Shown here one piece after another: positions 47,458 through 58,103 of a stretch of 64,000 nucleotides of DNA. Every line of letters begins with the position of its first letter. The stretch's first letter is position 1. The stretch comes from CAZSBB01 sp964605235. Its GTDB lineage: Bacteria > Planctomycetota > Phycisphaerae > Phycisphaerales > Phycisphaeraceae. Location of the stretch: positions 10,217 to 74,216 of the forward strand of contig CAZSBB010000031.1 in the NCBI GenBank assembly GCA_964605235.1, given 5' to 3'. The notes beneath the pieces are model-generated. The model was given only the letters and a program-made list of their open reading frames with translations, was not told the DNA's origin and searched no databases. Made by a program: the position numbers and the translations under genes.

Positions 47458-47544
47458 CGAGCCCCGCGCGTAAGCAAGGGGTGGCGGTGCCGCCGCTGCG
47501 GTTTGACGCAGCAAAAACCACCCCTCCCTCACGGTCGGGGCTCG
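47458..47544. repeat. REP-like inverted repeat
   Basis: Arms CGAGCCCCGCGCGTAAGCAA (47458 on) and the complementary 47518-47544 match at 21 of 27 positions. The centre holds GCTGCG/CGCAGC. Translation gives TSPDREGGV, which from memory recurs in spurious planctomycete ORFs. It lies upstream of both rpsO and hemL. Confidence 0.75.
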
Positions 47545-47619
47545 TCAAAAGCGCTGGCTGTCCTGATGCGTTGGCCCGGTTGAACCAAGCGTATTCCGCC
47601 GACCAGGAAGGTCCCCCCC

Positions 47620-48945
<1,326 letters not shown>

Positions 48946-48971
48946 TTGGCGCCTGCGGGGGTGGCAGCCAT

Positions 48972-49706
48972 ATGGACCTCAAAGAGCTCGAAAGCGGGGT
49001 TGATCCCCGGACGCACTGGTACTACCAGAGCAAACGGATTCCGCTGGCGCGGTTTACCCGTGCCCTGCTGGCGGAGCGGAAGCCGTTGCATGTGGTTGAC
49101 GTCGGCGCCGGGTCGGGCTTCTTTTCCGCTTCGTTGCATGAGCAGTTTGCCGCCGGTCTGGGTCGGCTCCTGCTGGTGGATCCAGGCTACAGCTCCGCGG
49201 AAGTGGCGGCATCGGTCGATCAGCCGGTGGTGAAGGCGCAGCAACTGCCTGGTTGCATCGAGAACAGCCTGGTGGTGCTGATGGATGTGCTCGAGCATGT
49301 GGAGGATGACGGGCAACTGCTGCGCGACATTCGGGCTCGTTGTGTCGGAGAGCACAATCACTTTTTCGTCACCGTGCCGGCGTTTGATTGCCTGTGGAGC
49401 GGGCATGATGAGTACCTGGGACACCACCGCCGGTATACGCAGAGCAGCCTGCGGCGAACGCTGGACCGCGCCGGCTTTGTCGTGACCCGCGCCCACTACC
49501 TGTATGGCTCCTTGTTCCCCGTGGTCTGGCTGGTGCGGCAGGCGGCCAACCTGCGGCACAAGCCGGCGGCCTCCAACATGCGGCCGCGCCATCCGCTGGT
49601 CAACAACCTTTTGCGCAGCGTGACCAGTCTGGAAGCGCAAGTGGCGGATATCAATCGTTGTTTCGGCGTCACCTGCTGTGCCCGCGGACGCATAGCCGCC
49701 CCCTGA
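48972..49706 (+). CDS. Class I SAM-dependent methyltransferase
   Basis: This 244-residue protein has the SAM motif VVDVGAGSGFFSASL and VLMDVLEHVEDDGQLL, then HHRRYTQSSLRRTLDRAGF. This pattern fits the small-molecule or lipid methyltransferases of family 11/12. Substrate unknown. It begins 26 bases after hemL and may be in the same operon. Confidence 0.85.
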   Translation: MDLKELESGVDPRTHWYYQSKRIPLARFTRALLAERKPLHVVDVGAGSGFFSASLHEQFAAGLGRLLLVDPGYSSAEVAASVDQPVVKAQQLPGCIENSLVVLMDVLEHVEDDGQLLRDIRARCVGEHNHFFVTVPAFDCLWSGHDEYLGHHRRYTQSSLRRTLDRAGFVVTRAHYLYGSLFPVVWLVRQAANLRHKPAASNMRPRHPLVNNLLRSVTSLEAQVADINRCFGVTCCARGRIAAP

Positions 49707-49838
49707 TGGCGTGACATCATCGCCGGCTCGTCTGACGCTCATCTGCAAGCTGGCCCGAAGGCAGTAAACTATCCGGCTCGCTGCGGGGCGGCGCTTCGCG
49801 GCATTGGCTTCTGGTTTTACCGACGAAAGCAGGCTGAA

Positions 49839-51479
49839 ATGGCTGACAAGTATCGCATTCTCGCCGCCGACAAACTCGCCGAGGAAGGTCTGGCGTTCAT
49901 TCGTGAGCAGCCCGACTGCGAACTGGTGAACAAGCCGGGCTTAAGCGAAGACGAACTGGCGCAGATCGCCGGCGAACACGATGGCATGATCGTGCGCTCG
50001 GGCGTGCAGGTGACCGCCAAAATCCTGAGCCACCCCGGCAAGCTGCGCGCGGTCGCCCGCGCCGGGGTGGGCGTGGACAACATCGACCTCGAAGCCGCCA
50101 CCAGCAAGGGCATCCTGGTGCTCAACGCCGCCGAGGCCAGCACTATCACCACCGCCGAGCATGCCTTCGCGCTGCTGATGGCGCTGTGTCGGCAGATCGG
50201 CCCGGCGCACATGACCATGGCGCAGGGCGGCTGGGACCGCAACAAGTTCATGGGCCGCCAGCTCCACGGCAAAACGCTCGGCGTGGTCGGCTTCGGACGC
50301 ATTGGGCAAACCGTCGCCGAGCGCGCCCTGGTGTTCGGCATGGATGTCGTCGCGTATGACCCGTTCATCAACGCTCAGACCATGATGGACGGCAAGGTGC
50401 GCATGTTCCGCGATTTCCGCGAGATTCTGCCCCATGCCGACCTCTTGACCTTCCACGTGCCACTCAACGAACAGACCAACGGCATGCTCAACGATCAGAC
50501 CTTCGCCCAGTGCCGCAAGGGCGTGCTGGTGATCAACGCCGCCCGCGGCGGGGTGGTTGATGAAGCCGCGCTGCTGCGTGCGGTGGACTCCGGACAGTGC
50601 GGTGGAGCAGCGCTGGATGTCTACACCGACGAACCGCTCGCCAGGGATTCGCCGCTGCGCAACCATCCGAAAATTCTCACCACCCCGCACCTGGGCGCCA
50701 GCACCACCGAAGCCCAGCAGGCAGTCAGCATCGCCGCGGCGCAGTCGCTCCTGGCGTACCTGCGCGGCGAAGGCATTCGCGGAGCCGTCAACGCCGGCGG
50801 CTTCCGTGTGGACCTCGATCCGCTGCAACTGGGCTTCGTCGATCTCGCCAAACGCATCGCCACGCTCACCGTGCCGCTGACCACGCGCGGCATCGCCAAG
50901 GTGCACATCGACCTGGAAGGCAAGGAACTTGCCGCCGCCGCCGGCACCATCGAACGCACCGCACTCGTCGGCCTGCTGCAGGGCCATCTCGACACGCCGC
51001 TCAATGTCATCAATGTCAGCCAGATGGCGGCCCAGCGCGGCATCGAAGTGCGCACCAGCGTCAGCGAGCACAAGAAAGCCGGCGTGCCGCAGATCACCAT
51101 GGAGATCACCGGCCCGCAAGGGGCGATCGACGAGAAAACCCATCCGCAGGACCGCACCCGCCGCGTGGTCGGCCGGGTGTATGACGACCATCGCCCGCGC
51201 ATCATCGAGATCAACGGCTACTACATGGACATGGTCCCCGCCGGCGCCATGGTGCTCATCCGCAACGAGGATCGGCCGGGCATGATCGGCCTGGTCGGCA
51301 CCGAGTTCGGCAAAGCCCAGGTCAACATCGCCGACATGGCGATCAGCCGCCGCGAAAACACCGCGCTCATGGTGCTCAAGATCGACAACTGCCCGCCCGA
51401 CGAACTGCTCCGCACCCTCCGCGCCCATCCCGGCATGCTGCATGTGTCGCTGGTGCGCCTGCCCGCGGAACAAGCGTAA
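49839..51479 (+). CDS. serA: D-3-phosphoglycerate dehydrogenase
   Basis: This 546-residue enzyme oxidises 3-phosphoglycerate in serine synthesis. It has the NAD site LGVVGFGRIGQTVAER, catalytic GVVDEAALL and HLGASTTEAQ segments, the intervening domain, and a C-terminal ACT domain (VLIRNEDRPGMIGLVGTEF), as in long SerA proteins. Confidence 0.95.
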   Translation: MADKYRILAADKLAEEGLAFIREQPDCELVNKPGLSEDELAQIAGEHDGMIVRSGVQVTAKILSHPGKLRAVARAGVGVDNIDLEAATSKGILVLNAAEASTITTAEHAFALLMALCRQIGPAHMTMAQGGWDRNKFMGRQLHGKTLGVVGFGRIGQTVAERALVFGMDVVAYDPFINAQTMMDGKVRMFRDFREILPHADLLTFHVPLNEQTNGMLNDQTFAQCRKGVLVINAARGGVVDEAALLRAVDSGQCGGAALDVYTDEPLARDSPLRNHPKILTTPHLGASTTEAQQAVSIAAAQSLLAYLRGEGIRGAVNAGGFRVDLDPLQLGFVDLAKRIATLTVPLTTRGIAKVHIDLEGKELAAAAGTIERTALVGLLQGHLDTPLNVINVSQMAAQRGIEVRTSVSEHKKAGVPQITMEITGPQGAIDEKTHPQDRTRRVVGRVYDDHRPRIIEINGYYMDMVPAGAMVLIRNEDRPGMIGLVGTEFGKAQVNIADMAISRRENTALMVLKIDNCPPDELLRTLRAHPGMLHVSLVRLPAEQA

Positions 51480-51510
51480 ATACCGGGCCGGGAGCGGAAG
51501 AAGGGTGAAA

Positions 51511-51563
51511 GAAAGGGGATAAGTACATTATTTCCGACAAAAATAATGTACTTATCCCCTTTC
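51511..51563. repeat. GGGGATAAGTACATT palindrome (family A, copy 3)
   Basis: Arms GAAAGGGGATAAGTACATTA (51511 on) and the matching 51541-51563 around a 7-base loop. It lies between serA and the COG3014-like lipoprotein gene. Confidence 0.92.
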
Positions 51564-51647
51564 TGTTGCCCCTTTCTGTTGCCGTCTTCCGAACCGCGCG
51601 CAACGCGCCCACCGCCTGAAACCTCCCCGCGCTCGGACGGGTATGCT

Positions 51648-53156
51648 ATGTCAGCCGTGTCCCTCCTGGCTGCACTGCTTCCGTTTCCACCCACACCGAC
51701 CGCATTCGTCCGGCCAGGCGGTGTCCGTGCGCTGACCCCGCTGCTGTTGCTGCTTGCGGCGCTGCTCACTGGCTGCGAATTCAACCGCGACCTGCGGCTG
51801 GCGCAACAGCAGTTCTGCGCCGGCCAGACCCCGGCGGCGCTGGCGATCGCCGATGAATATGTGCGGGCGCACGGCCGGGACCACAATGCCGTGATCGCCT
51901 GGCTGGAGAAGGGCAACCTTGAACGCTGCTTCGGCCGGGCGCGGGAAAGCAATGAATCCTTCGCCCAGGCCGAGGCGTACATCGACCGTCTCGACGCCCA
52001 GGCGGATATCTCGCTCAGCCGCGAAGCCCTGGCGGCGGTGACCAATCTCAACGTGCTGCCGTACCGCGGCACGACCTACGACCGCATCATGCTCAACGTC
52101 TACCGGGCGGGGAATTTCCTCGCTTTGGGCGATACCGCCGCCGCGCGGGTGGAGCTGAATCGCGCCTACCAGCGGCAGCGCGAAGCCGTGCAAGCCAACG
52201 CCCAGCAGATCGAGCAAGCCCAGCAGGCGCTGCGGCAGACGCAATTCAACCAGGTCAACTACGACCTGCAGCGCACCTACGACAGTGCCGCCCTGAGCCA
52301 TGCCCGCCAGACCGCGCTGGGGTCGTCAAGCCTGCAACCTTATGGCGATTATGTGAACCCGTTTGCGGAGCTGTTTCAGGGGCTATTTTTTCTGCATCAG
52401 GCGCAGGATGGTTCGGACCTGGAGCGGGGGGTGTTTTTTCTCCAGCGTGCGGCCGCGCTGGCGCCAGGCAATCGGCAACTGGCGGAGGAAGCCCGTGCTG
52501 CTCAGGCGCGGCAGCAGGGCGGCGCCGGCGACGCAGCCCCGCCGGTGTACGTGATTTTTGAAACCGGCTGCGCGCCGGCACGTGATCAGTTTCGTCTGGA
52601 TTTGCCGCTGTTTCTGGTGACCAATCAGGTGGATTACGTGGGCATCGCGCTGCCGAAGCTGGTGTACCACCGCAACAGCGCCGGGCCGCTGAGCATCACC
52701 GGCGACGGCCGCACGGTGCGGACGGAAGTGGTGGCGGACATGGACCGCATCGTCGCCCGCGAGTTTGAGCAGGAGTATCCCGCCATCGTGGTGCGCACGC
52801 TGGTGGCGTCGGCGAGCAAGGCGGCGATCGCCCATGTGCTGCGGGAAACCGCCGAGCGCAGCTGGGATCGGGATCATCGCCAGAACGATTGGCCGAGTCT
52901 CCTGGTGCGGATGGCGGCCGGGGCTTATCAGGTGTCGATGAACGAAGCCGACCGCCGCACCTGGGCGACGTTGCCCAAGGAAATCCACTACGCCCGGCTG
53001 CCGCGTCCCCGCGATGGGCGGTTGCAGCTCCAACTCGCCGGCCGCATGGCGGGCGGGTTTGAAGTGCAATTGCAGCCGTTTGCCGTCGGCGGCGTGTGGG
53101 TGCGCGACCTGGGCCCCGGCCGCCCGCTGGAAATCTGGCAGTTTCGTTTGCGGTAA
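51648..53156 (+). CDS. COG3014-like lipoprotein
   Basis: This 502-residue protein has a hydrophobic N-terminal segment ending in LLTGCEF, a lipobox. The body has helical repeat-like segments (YRGTTYDRIMLNVYRAGNFLALGD, YVNPFAELFQGLFFL) typical of COG3014 proteins. It is followed by ycfL- and lpoB-like genes, an arrangement known from proteobacteria. Start ATG 51648 is one of several candidates. Function unknown; envelope localisation is likely. Confidence 0.75.
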   Translation: MSAVSLLAALLPFPPTPTAFVRPGGVRALTPLLLLLAALLTGCEFNRDLRLAQQQFCAGQTPAALAIADEYVRAHGRDHNAVIAWLEKGNLERCFGRARESNESFAQAEAYIDRLDAQADISLSREALAAVTNLNVLPYRGTTYDRIMLNVYRAGNFLALGDTAAARVELNRAYQRQREAVQANAQQIEQAQQALRQTQFNQVNYDLQRTYDSAALSHARQTALGSSSLQPYGDYVNPFAELFQGLFFLHQAQDGSDLERGVFFLQRAAALAPGNRQLAEEARAAQARQQGGAGDAAPPVYVIFETGCAPARDQFRLDLPLFLVTNQVDYVGIALPKLVYHRNSAGPLSITGDGRTVRTEVVADMDRIVAREFEQEYPAIVVRTLVASASKAAIAHVLRETAERSWDRDHRQNDWPSLLVRMAAGAYQVSMNEADRRTWATLPKEIHYARLPRPRDGRLQLQLAGRMAGGFEVQLQPFAVGGVWVRDLGPGRPLEIWQFRLR

Positions 53157-53185
53157 ATGCCTACAATGGTAAACCCGCCTCCGCT

Positions 53186-53220
53186 TTTTGTTGCCACCGA
53201 TGAACACAGATGAAACGTGG
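53186..53220. repeat. GATGAACACAGATGAA-type dispersed repeat
   Basis: CCACCGATGAACACAGATGA follows a T-run, similar to the sequence at 38968-39000. It lies between the COG3014-like and ycfL-like genes. Confidence 0.5.
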
Positions 53221-53301
53221 ATGAGATGCCAAGCCGCGAGCTGACTTGATGCCTGGCTGGCATGCACAGCGAGATGGATTGGATCAGCAGGAGATCGAAA
53301 C

Positions 53302-53715
53302 ATGAAATTGGCGCTGAGTCTGGTGCTGGGATTGTCGTTGGTTTTGCTGGCGGGTTGCCGCACGACCAACACGGTTGAGCCGTCCAACCCGGTGGGGCAG
53401 GAGCAGCCGGTCAATGTGCAGAACCAGCGCACGGACTGGACGCTTTCGAGCAAAGCCAAGCTGGTGTCGGTGCGGCAAAACACCACCGCCGGCGGGTTTC
53501 TCAAAGTGCAGGTGGAAGTGAAGAACGACACCTGGACCCGGCAACGCTTCAACTGGAGCATCGAATGGCTCGATGAAGCCCGCATGGTCATCGACACCCC
53601 GCTGACCGGCTGGCAGCAGATGTCGCTGGCGGGCGGGGAAATCGGCGTCATCACCGGCGTGGCGCCGTCCCCCAAAGCGGTGGACTTTCGGCTCAAACTG
53701 CTGGAAGCGAAGTAA
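53302..53715 (+). CDS. YcfL-like (DUF1425) lipoprotein
   Basis: This 137-residue lipoprotein has a signal ending in LLAGCRTT and a YcfL-type domain (LKVQVEVKNDTWTRQRFNW, YRLEW-like IEWLDEARMV). In enterobacteria ycfL precedes lpoB, as here. Confidence 0.78.
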   Translation: MKLALSLVLGLSLVLLAGCRTTNTVEPSNPVGQEQPVNVQNQRTDWTLSSKAKLVSVRQNTTAGGFLKVQVEVKNDTWTRQRFNWSIEWLDEARMVIDTPLTGWQQMSLAGGEIGVITGVAPSPKAVDFRLKLLEAK

Positions 53716-53716
53716 G

Positions 53717-53773
53717 CCCCGCCCCCGGAACCCCGGCCCCCCGGACCCCCGGAGCCCCGGAACCCCGGACCTC
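53717..53773. repeat. CCCCGGA minisatellite
   Basis: C-runs of 4-6 separated by GGA, GGAA or GGAG. It lies between the YcfL-like and LpoB-like genes. G-quadruplex formation is possible on the opposite strand. Confidence 0.75.
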
Positions 53774-53823
53774 CAGCCCGCCGGCTCGCATTCTTTCACG
53801 TTATGCCCCCAAGGAACGCTCTG

Positions 53824-54429
53824 ATGAAACTGCACGCACTGCTGCCCACGTTCGTTCTGCTGACTGGCGCGATCCTGCTGACCGGCTGCGAAGGACCGGC
53901 CGCGTACCGCATCGACCCGCGCGGGCCTGAGACCATCACCACCGCCAGCGACCTGGACATCCAGGACGCCGCCGATGCCGCGGTTGCCCTGTCCCAGTCG
54001 CTGCTCGAATCGGGGCATCTCGGCCGCGATGGCCGACCTTCGACCCTCGCCATTTCCACCTACGTGAACAACACGACGATCCACATCGACCGCGATGAGA
54101 TCATCAAGAAGATTCGCGTGGTGCTCAACAAAGCCGGCGTGGCGCAGACCTACACCACGCTGGGCCCGCTGGGCGATGGCCAGGGCGCCGAGGACCAGTT
54201 CGCCACCAATCGCCAGCAGCAGGACCTGGCGGCCAACGCCCAGCCGCTGCCCACGCCCGATTACACCCTCACCCTCAAAATCCTGGAGAAACGCGCCGTC
54301 GCCGGCAAAATTCGCCAGGTGGTTTACTCCTTCCAGATGTCCATGACCGATCTCAAGACCGGCCTGGCGGTGTGGGAGGAAGAAAAGCAGTTCGGCAAGC
54401 AAGGCGCCAAACCGGCTGTGGGCTGGTGA
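53824..54429 (+). CDS. lpoB: LpoB-like lipoprotein (penicillin-binding protein activator)
   Basis: This 201-residue lipoprotein has a lipobox (LLTGCEG) and the LpoB-type domain: STLAISTYVNNTTIHIDRDEI, KKIRVVLNKAGVAQTY and the late QMSMTDLKTGLAVWEEEKQ. In E. coli LpoB activates the peptidoglycan synthase PBP1B. I chose ATG 53824 with AGGAA upstream. Its presence here is notable, as a PBP1B partner is not in the window. Confidence 0.78.
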   Translation: MKLHALLPTFVLLTGAILLTGCEGPAAYRIDPRGPETITTASDLDIQDAADAAVALSQSLLESGHLGRDGRPSTLAISTYVNNTTIHIDRDEIIKKIRVVLNKAGVAQTYTTLGPLGDGQGAEDQFATNRQQQDLAANAQPLPTPDYTLTLKILEKRAVAGKIRQVVYSFQMSMTDLKTGLAVWEEEKQFGKQGAKPAVGW

Positions 54430-54512
54430 CACGTTGACGCGCCCGCCGATCCCGATCTAACATGTAGCTCTGCGCTGCCGCGCCGCGTTGTACCGACGCG
54501 CAGTGCTGTTTG

Positions 54513-55889
54513 ATGGCTGGTTTTCCCATGTCCAAATCACCGGTCTGGTATCTGCTGCGCATCGCAGCGCCGATCATCGGCTCCATGCTGTCGCGCACCG
54601 CGATGGGCTTTGTCGATTTTGTCATGATCTCCCGGCTGGGCACCGAAGCTCAGGCGGCGATCACGCCCGCCAATCTCGTGCTGTTTTCCGTCATCAGCTT
54701 CGGCATGGGCGCCTGCACGCTGGTGAACACTTTCGTCGCCCAGGCGCTGGGACGTGATGAGCCGCGCGAGTGCAGCGCCTTCGCCTGGCAGGGGGTGTAC
54801 CTGGCGCTGTTCATCGGCGTCGGCGTCGCGCCGGCGTGGTGGGGCATCGCGCCCCTCTTTGCCGCCATCGGCCATGAGCCCTCCGTGCAGACGCTGGAGG
54901 TCGCCTATGCCCAGGTCGGCCTGCTGAGCATCGCGCCCAGCCTCATGGTGTTCGCCCTCAGCGGCTTCTTCACCGGGTTGCATCGTCCGGGCGTGCCCCT
55001 CGCCGCGGCGCTCATCGGCAACGTTTTCAACATCCTCGCCAACTACGCGCTGATCTACGGGCACTTCGGCTTCCCCGCCCTGGGCCTCGCCGGCGCTGCG
55101 TGGGCGACCACCCTGGCGTCCGCCCTCAACGCCCTGATCATGCTGGGCTGGATGCTGCTGCCCCATTACCGCGCCCAGTACGACACCGCCGGGCAATGGC
55201 AGTTCAGCGCGCCGCGCTTCATGCGGCTGGTGCGCTTCGGCGCGCCCGCCGGCTTGCAGTTCGCCTCCGATATCATCGCCTGGACCTACTTCACCAATGT
55301 CTACATTGGTCGCTTCGGCAAGGAACAACTGGCGGCCCACAACATCGCCATTCAATTCCTCCATCTGTCCTTCATGCCCGCCATCGGCGTTGGCACCGCG
55401 CTGACCGTTGCCGTGGGCAAAGCCATCGGCAAGGGCGATCTGCCCCAGGTCGAACGCTACGTCCGCGCGGGCCTCTGGCTGAGCGTCGGCTACATGGTGC
55501 TGCTGGGCCTCCTGGCGGCGGCGCTGCGCCATCCGCTGATCGCCTTGCTCAACCGGGATGTCGAAGTCGTCCGCTGGGGCGGCTACATCATTCTGTTCTG
55601 CGCCGTGTTCCAGTTGTTTGACGCCATGCAGATCACCTACACCCACGCCCTGCGCGGCGCCGGCGACACCACCTGGCCCGCCGTGGCGTTCCTGCTGTGC
55701 GCGGTCTTCATCCTGCTGGGCGGCAGCGAACTGGCGGTGCGGCTGGTGCCCCACTGGGGCAGTTGCGGCCCGTGGCTGGCGACCACCGTGTACATCACCG
55801 TCGCGGGGCTGCTGTTCCTCTGGCGCTATCGCCATGGCGCGTGGCGGCGTATTGAGCTGTTCCAACCCGCCGCCGTGCTGCCGGCGTGA
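54513..55889 (+). CDS. MATE-family efflux transporter
   Basis: This 458-residue membrane protein has about 12 hydrophobic segments and the MATE pattern from IAAPIIGSMLSRTAMGFVDF and VNTFVAQALGRDE to FNILANYALIYG and RFGAPAGLQFASD. It probably exports cationic or other toxic compounds using Na+ or H+. The start may be ATG 54528 instead. Confidence 0.9.
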   Translation: MAGFPMSKSPVWYLLRIAAPIIGSMLSRTAMGFVDFVMISRLGTEAQAAITPANLVLFSVISFGMGACTLVNTFVAQALGRDEPRECSAFAWQGVYLALFIGVGVAPAWWGIAPLFAAIGHEPSVQTLEVAYAQVGLLSIAPSLMVFALSGFFTGLHRPGVPLAAALIGNVFNILANYALIYGHFGFPALGLAGAAWATTLASALNALIMLGWMLLPHYRAQYDTAGQWQFSAPRFMRLVRFGAPAGLQFASDIIAWTYFTNVYIGRFGKEQLAAHNIAIQFLHLSFMPAIGVGTALTVAVGKAIGKGDLPQVERYVRAGLWLSVGYMVLLGLLAAALRHPLIALLNRDVEVVRWGGYIILFCAVFQLFDAMQITYTHALRGAGDTTWPAVAFLLCAVFILLGGSELAVRLVPHWGSCGPWLATTVYITVAGLLFLWRYRHGAWRRIELFQPAAVLPA

Positions 55890-55902
55890 CCGCCGTCCAG
55901 GG

Positions 55903-55965
55903 CAGAAGAAAGGGGATAAGTACATTAATTTTGTAAAAAATAATGTACTTATCCCCTTTCTTCTG
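55903..55965. repeat. GGGGATAAGTACATT palindrome (family A, copy 4)
   Basis: Arms 55903-55927 and 55941-55965 (CAGAAGAAAGGGGATAAGTA core) are complementary. The outer bases CAGAAG are unlike those of copies 1 and 2 but match each other. It lies between the MATE and pheT genes. Confidence 0.93.
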
Positions 55966-56021
55966 ACCCTGCGTTGCTGTCGATTTGCCGCGGGCGCTCG
56001 CCTTGGTACGCTCTACCACCT

Positions 56022-58037
56022 ATGAAAATCAGCGTCCAATGGCTCAATGAATATCTCGATCAACCCGTTACCGCCGACGCGGCGGCGCGGGTGCTCGACG
56101 CCCAGGGTTTCCCGGTGGAAACGCAGACCGCGCTGCCCGACGGCGACACCTTGCTCGACGTCGAGGTCACGTCCAACCGCTGGGATTGCCTCAACCATCT
56201 GGGCGTCGCTCGTGAAGTCGCCGCCGGCCTGGGGCGCACGCTGCGCCTGCCCGCCATCACGCTGCCCACCGGGGTGGAACCCGCCGCGGCAACGCTAGCC
56301 GACGTGGTCAACAACGCTCCGGCCGTCTGCCCGGTCTACACCGCGCGCGTCATCCGGGGCGTGAAGGTCGGCCCCTCGCCCGCCTGGCTCCGGCGTCACC
56401 TGGAAGCCGTCGGCCTGCGCAGCGTCAACAATGTGGTCGACATCACCAACTTCGTCCTGCTGGAACTCGGTCAGCCGCTGCACGCGTTCGACCTCGCCAA
56501 ACTGCAGGGCCAGCAGATCGTCGTCCGCCTGGCGAAAGCCGGCGAAGCCTTCACCGCCATTGACTCGACGCAGCACAAATTGACCGATCGCATGCTGGTC
56601 ATCGCCGACGCGGCGCGCCCGGTGGCGATCGCCGGCGTGATGGGCGGGCTCGACAGCGAAGTCACCGCCGCCACCACCGACATTCTGCTCGAATCCGCCC
56701 AGTTCGATCCGCTGAGCGTGCGCACCACCAGTCGCCGGCTCAAGCTGTCCAGCGATTCGAGCTTCCGCTTTGAACGGGGCCTCGACCGCACCGGCATCGA
56801 GCGCGCCAGCCAGCGCGCTGCCGCCTTGATCCTCGAACTGGCGGGCGGGCAACTGGCGTCAGGCGTCATCCGCGCGGGTGAAGCGGATCCCGCGCCGGCT
56901 GCGTTGTCCATGCGGCTGTCGCGCTGCAAGGCGCTGCTGGGTTATGACATCGCCCCCGCGCGCATGGTGGAACTGCTCGCCAGCCTGGGCCTGCAACCCC
57001 AACTCGACGGTGACCACCTCACCTGTGTGCTGCCGCATTGGCGCAATGACCTGGAGCGTGAGGTTGATCTCATCGAGGAAATCGCCCGCATGCACGGGTT
57101 GGCGGAGGTGCCAATCAATGAGCAGCTCACGCTGACGGTTCGGCCGCCGCAACCGAAGCTCGCCGCCCGCAAGGCGCTGGCGAAGGTGCTGCTGGCGCAT
57201 GGGTATCACGAGACGATCAACTTCAGCTTCGTGGGCGTGCCGGCGGCCAAGGCTTTCACCGTCGCCGGCGCCAGCGCGGTGAGCATCGGCGACGAACGCC
57301 GCAAAGCCGAACCCATGCTTCGGCCGTCGCTGCTGCCGAGCCTGCTGACCTGTCGCAAGTCCAACCAGGACGTGGGCAACCATGACCTGCGGCTGTTTGA
57401 AACCGCTTCGACGTGGGAACAGCGCGGGCAGGACTCCATCGAAACCCGGCGTCTGGCGCTGCTGGCGGACAGCAGTGACAATCAACTGGCGCTGCGCGAC
57501 CTGCGCGGCGTGCTGGAAGAGCTGACGCAAACGCTGGGCGTGGAGGTCGCCTGCACGCCAACCACGCTCCCCTGGTGCAGCGCGGCGATGGCGGTCAAAC
57601 TGACCGAGGGCAAGACCATCGGCTGGTACGGCGTGCTCAATGCCGCCACCCGCAAGCTGTTTGATCTGCAGACGGAACTGACCGCCGGTGAAGTGGAGCT
57701 TGAACCCTTGCTGACGTGCTATCCGCCTCAGCGTAAGGTGCAGGCGCTGCCGCGCATTCCCGGCATCGAGCGCGACCTGTCGGTGATCGTCGATGAAACG
57801 GTGACGTGGGAACGCATTGCCGCCAGTGCCTTGGCGACGGAGCCGGCGCTGCTGGAGCGGATGTGGTTCATCACGACCTATCGCGGCAAGCCGATTCCCC
57901 CCGGCCGCAAGAGCGTGAGCTTCCGCATGCTGTTCCGTGATCCGGCGGCGACCCTGCGCCACGAGCAGGTCGACCCGCAGGTGGCGGGCATCGTCGAGCG
58001 GCTCAAGCAGGAAGTCGGCGCGGAGCTGCGCGGCTGA
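56022..58037 (+). CDS. pheT: Phenylalanyl-tRNA synthetase beta subunit, short form
   Basis: This 671-residue subunit begins KISVQWLNEYLDQPV and joins the B3/4 domain (LEVGL-like VGLRSVNNVVDITNFVLLELGQPLHAFD), the B5 domain and the catalytic-like core (YHETINFSFVG, HDLRLFETAS), ending in the anticodon-binding B8 domain. Typical bacterial PheT is near 800 residues; the N-terminal tRNA-binding (EMAP/OB) domain is missing here. No pheS is adjacent. Confidence 0.93.
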   Translation: MKISVQWLNEYLDQPVTADAAARVLDAQGFPVETQTALPDGDTLLDVEVTSNRWDCLNHLGVAREVAAGLGRTLRLPAITLPTGVEPAAATLADVVNNAPAVCPVYTARVIRGVKVGPSPAWLRRHLEAVGLRSVNNVVDITNFVLLELGQPLHAFDLAKLQGQQIVVRLAKAGEAFTAIDSTQHKLTDRMLVIADAARPVAIAGVMGGLDSEVTAATTDILLESAQFDPLSVRTTSRRLKLSSDSSFRFERGLDRTGIERASQRAAALILELAGGQLASGVIRAGEADPAPAALSMRLSRCKALLGYDIAPARMVELLASLGLQPQLDGDHLTCVLPHWRNDLEREVDLIEEIARMHGLAEVPINEQLTLTVRPPQPKLAARKALAKVLLAHGYHETINFSFVGVPAAKAFTVAGASAVSIGDERRKAEPMLRPSLLPSLLTCRKSNQDVGNHDLRLFETASTWEQRGQDSIETRRLALLADSSDNQLALRDLRGVLEELTQTLGVEVACTPTTLPWCSAAMAVKLTEGKTIGWYGVLNAATRKLFDLQTELTAGEVELEPLLTCYPPQRKVQALPRIPGIERDLSVIVDETVTWERIAASALATEPALLERMWFITTYRGKPIPPGRKSVSFRMLFRDPAATLRHEQVDPQVAGIVERLKQEVGAELRG

Positions 58038-58103
58038 TGCGGTGGGAGATTTTCCGCACCATCATGGCGCGATTCCCGCTCGCGCTCCAGAGAGAAAACA
58101 GTC

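Noticed and set aside
47279..47548. 89-residue minus-strand frame
   Set aside because: It spans the rpsO promoter, leader and a REP-like repeat; the peptide TSPDREGG is repeat-derived.
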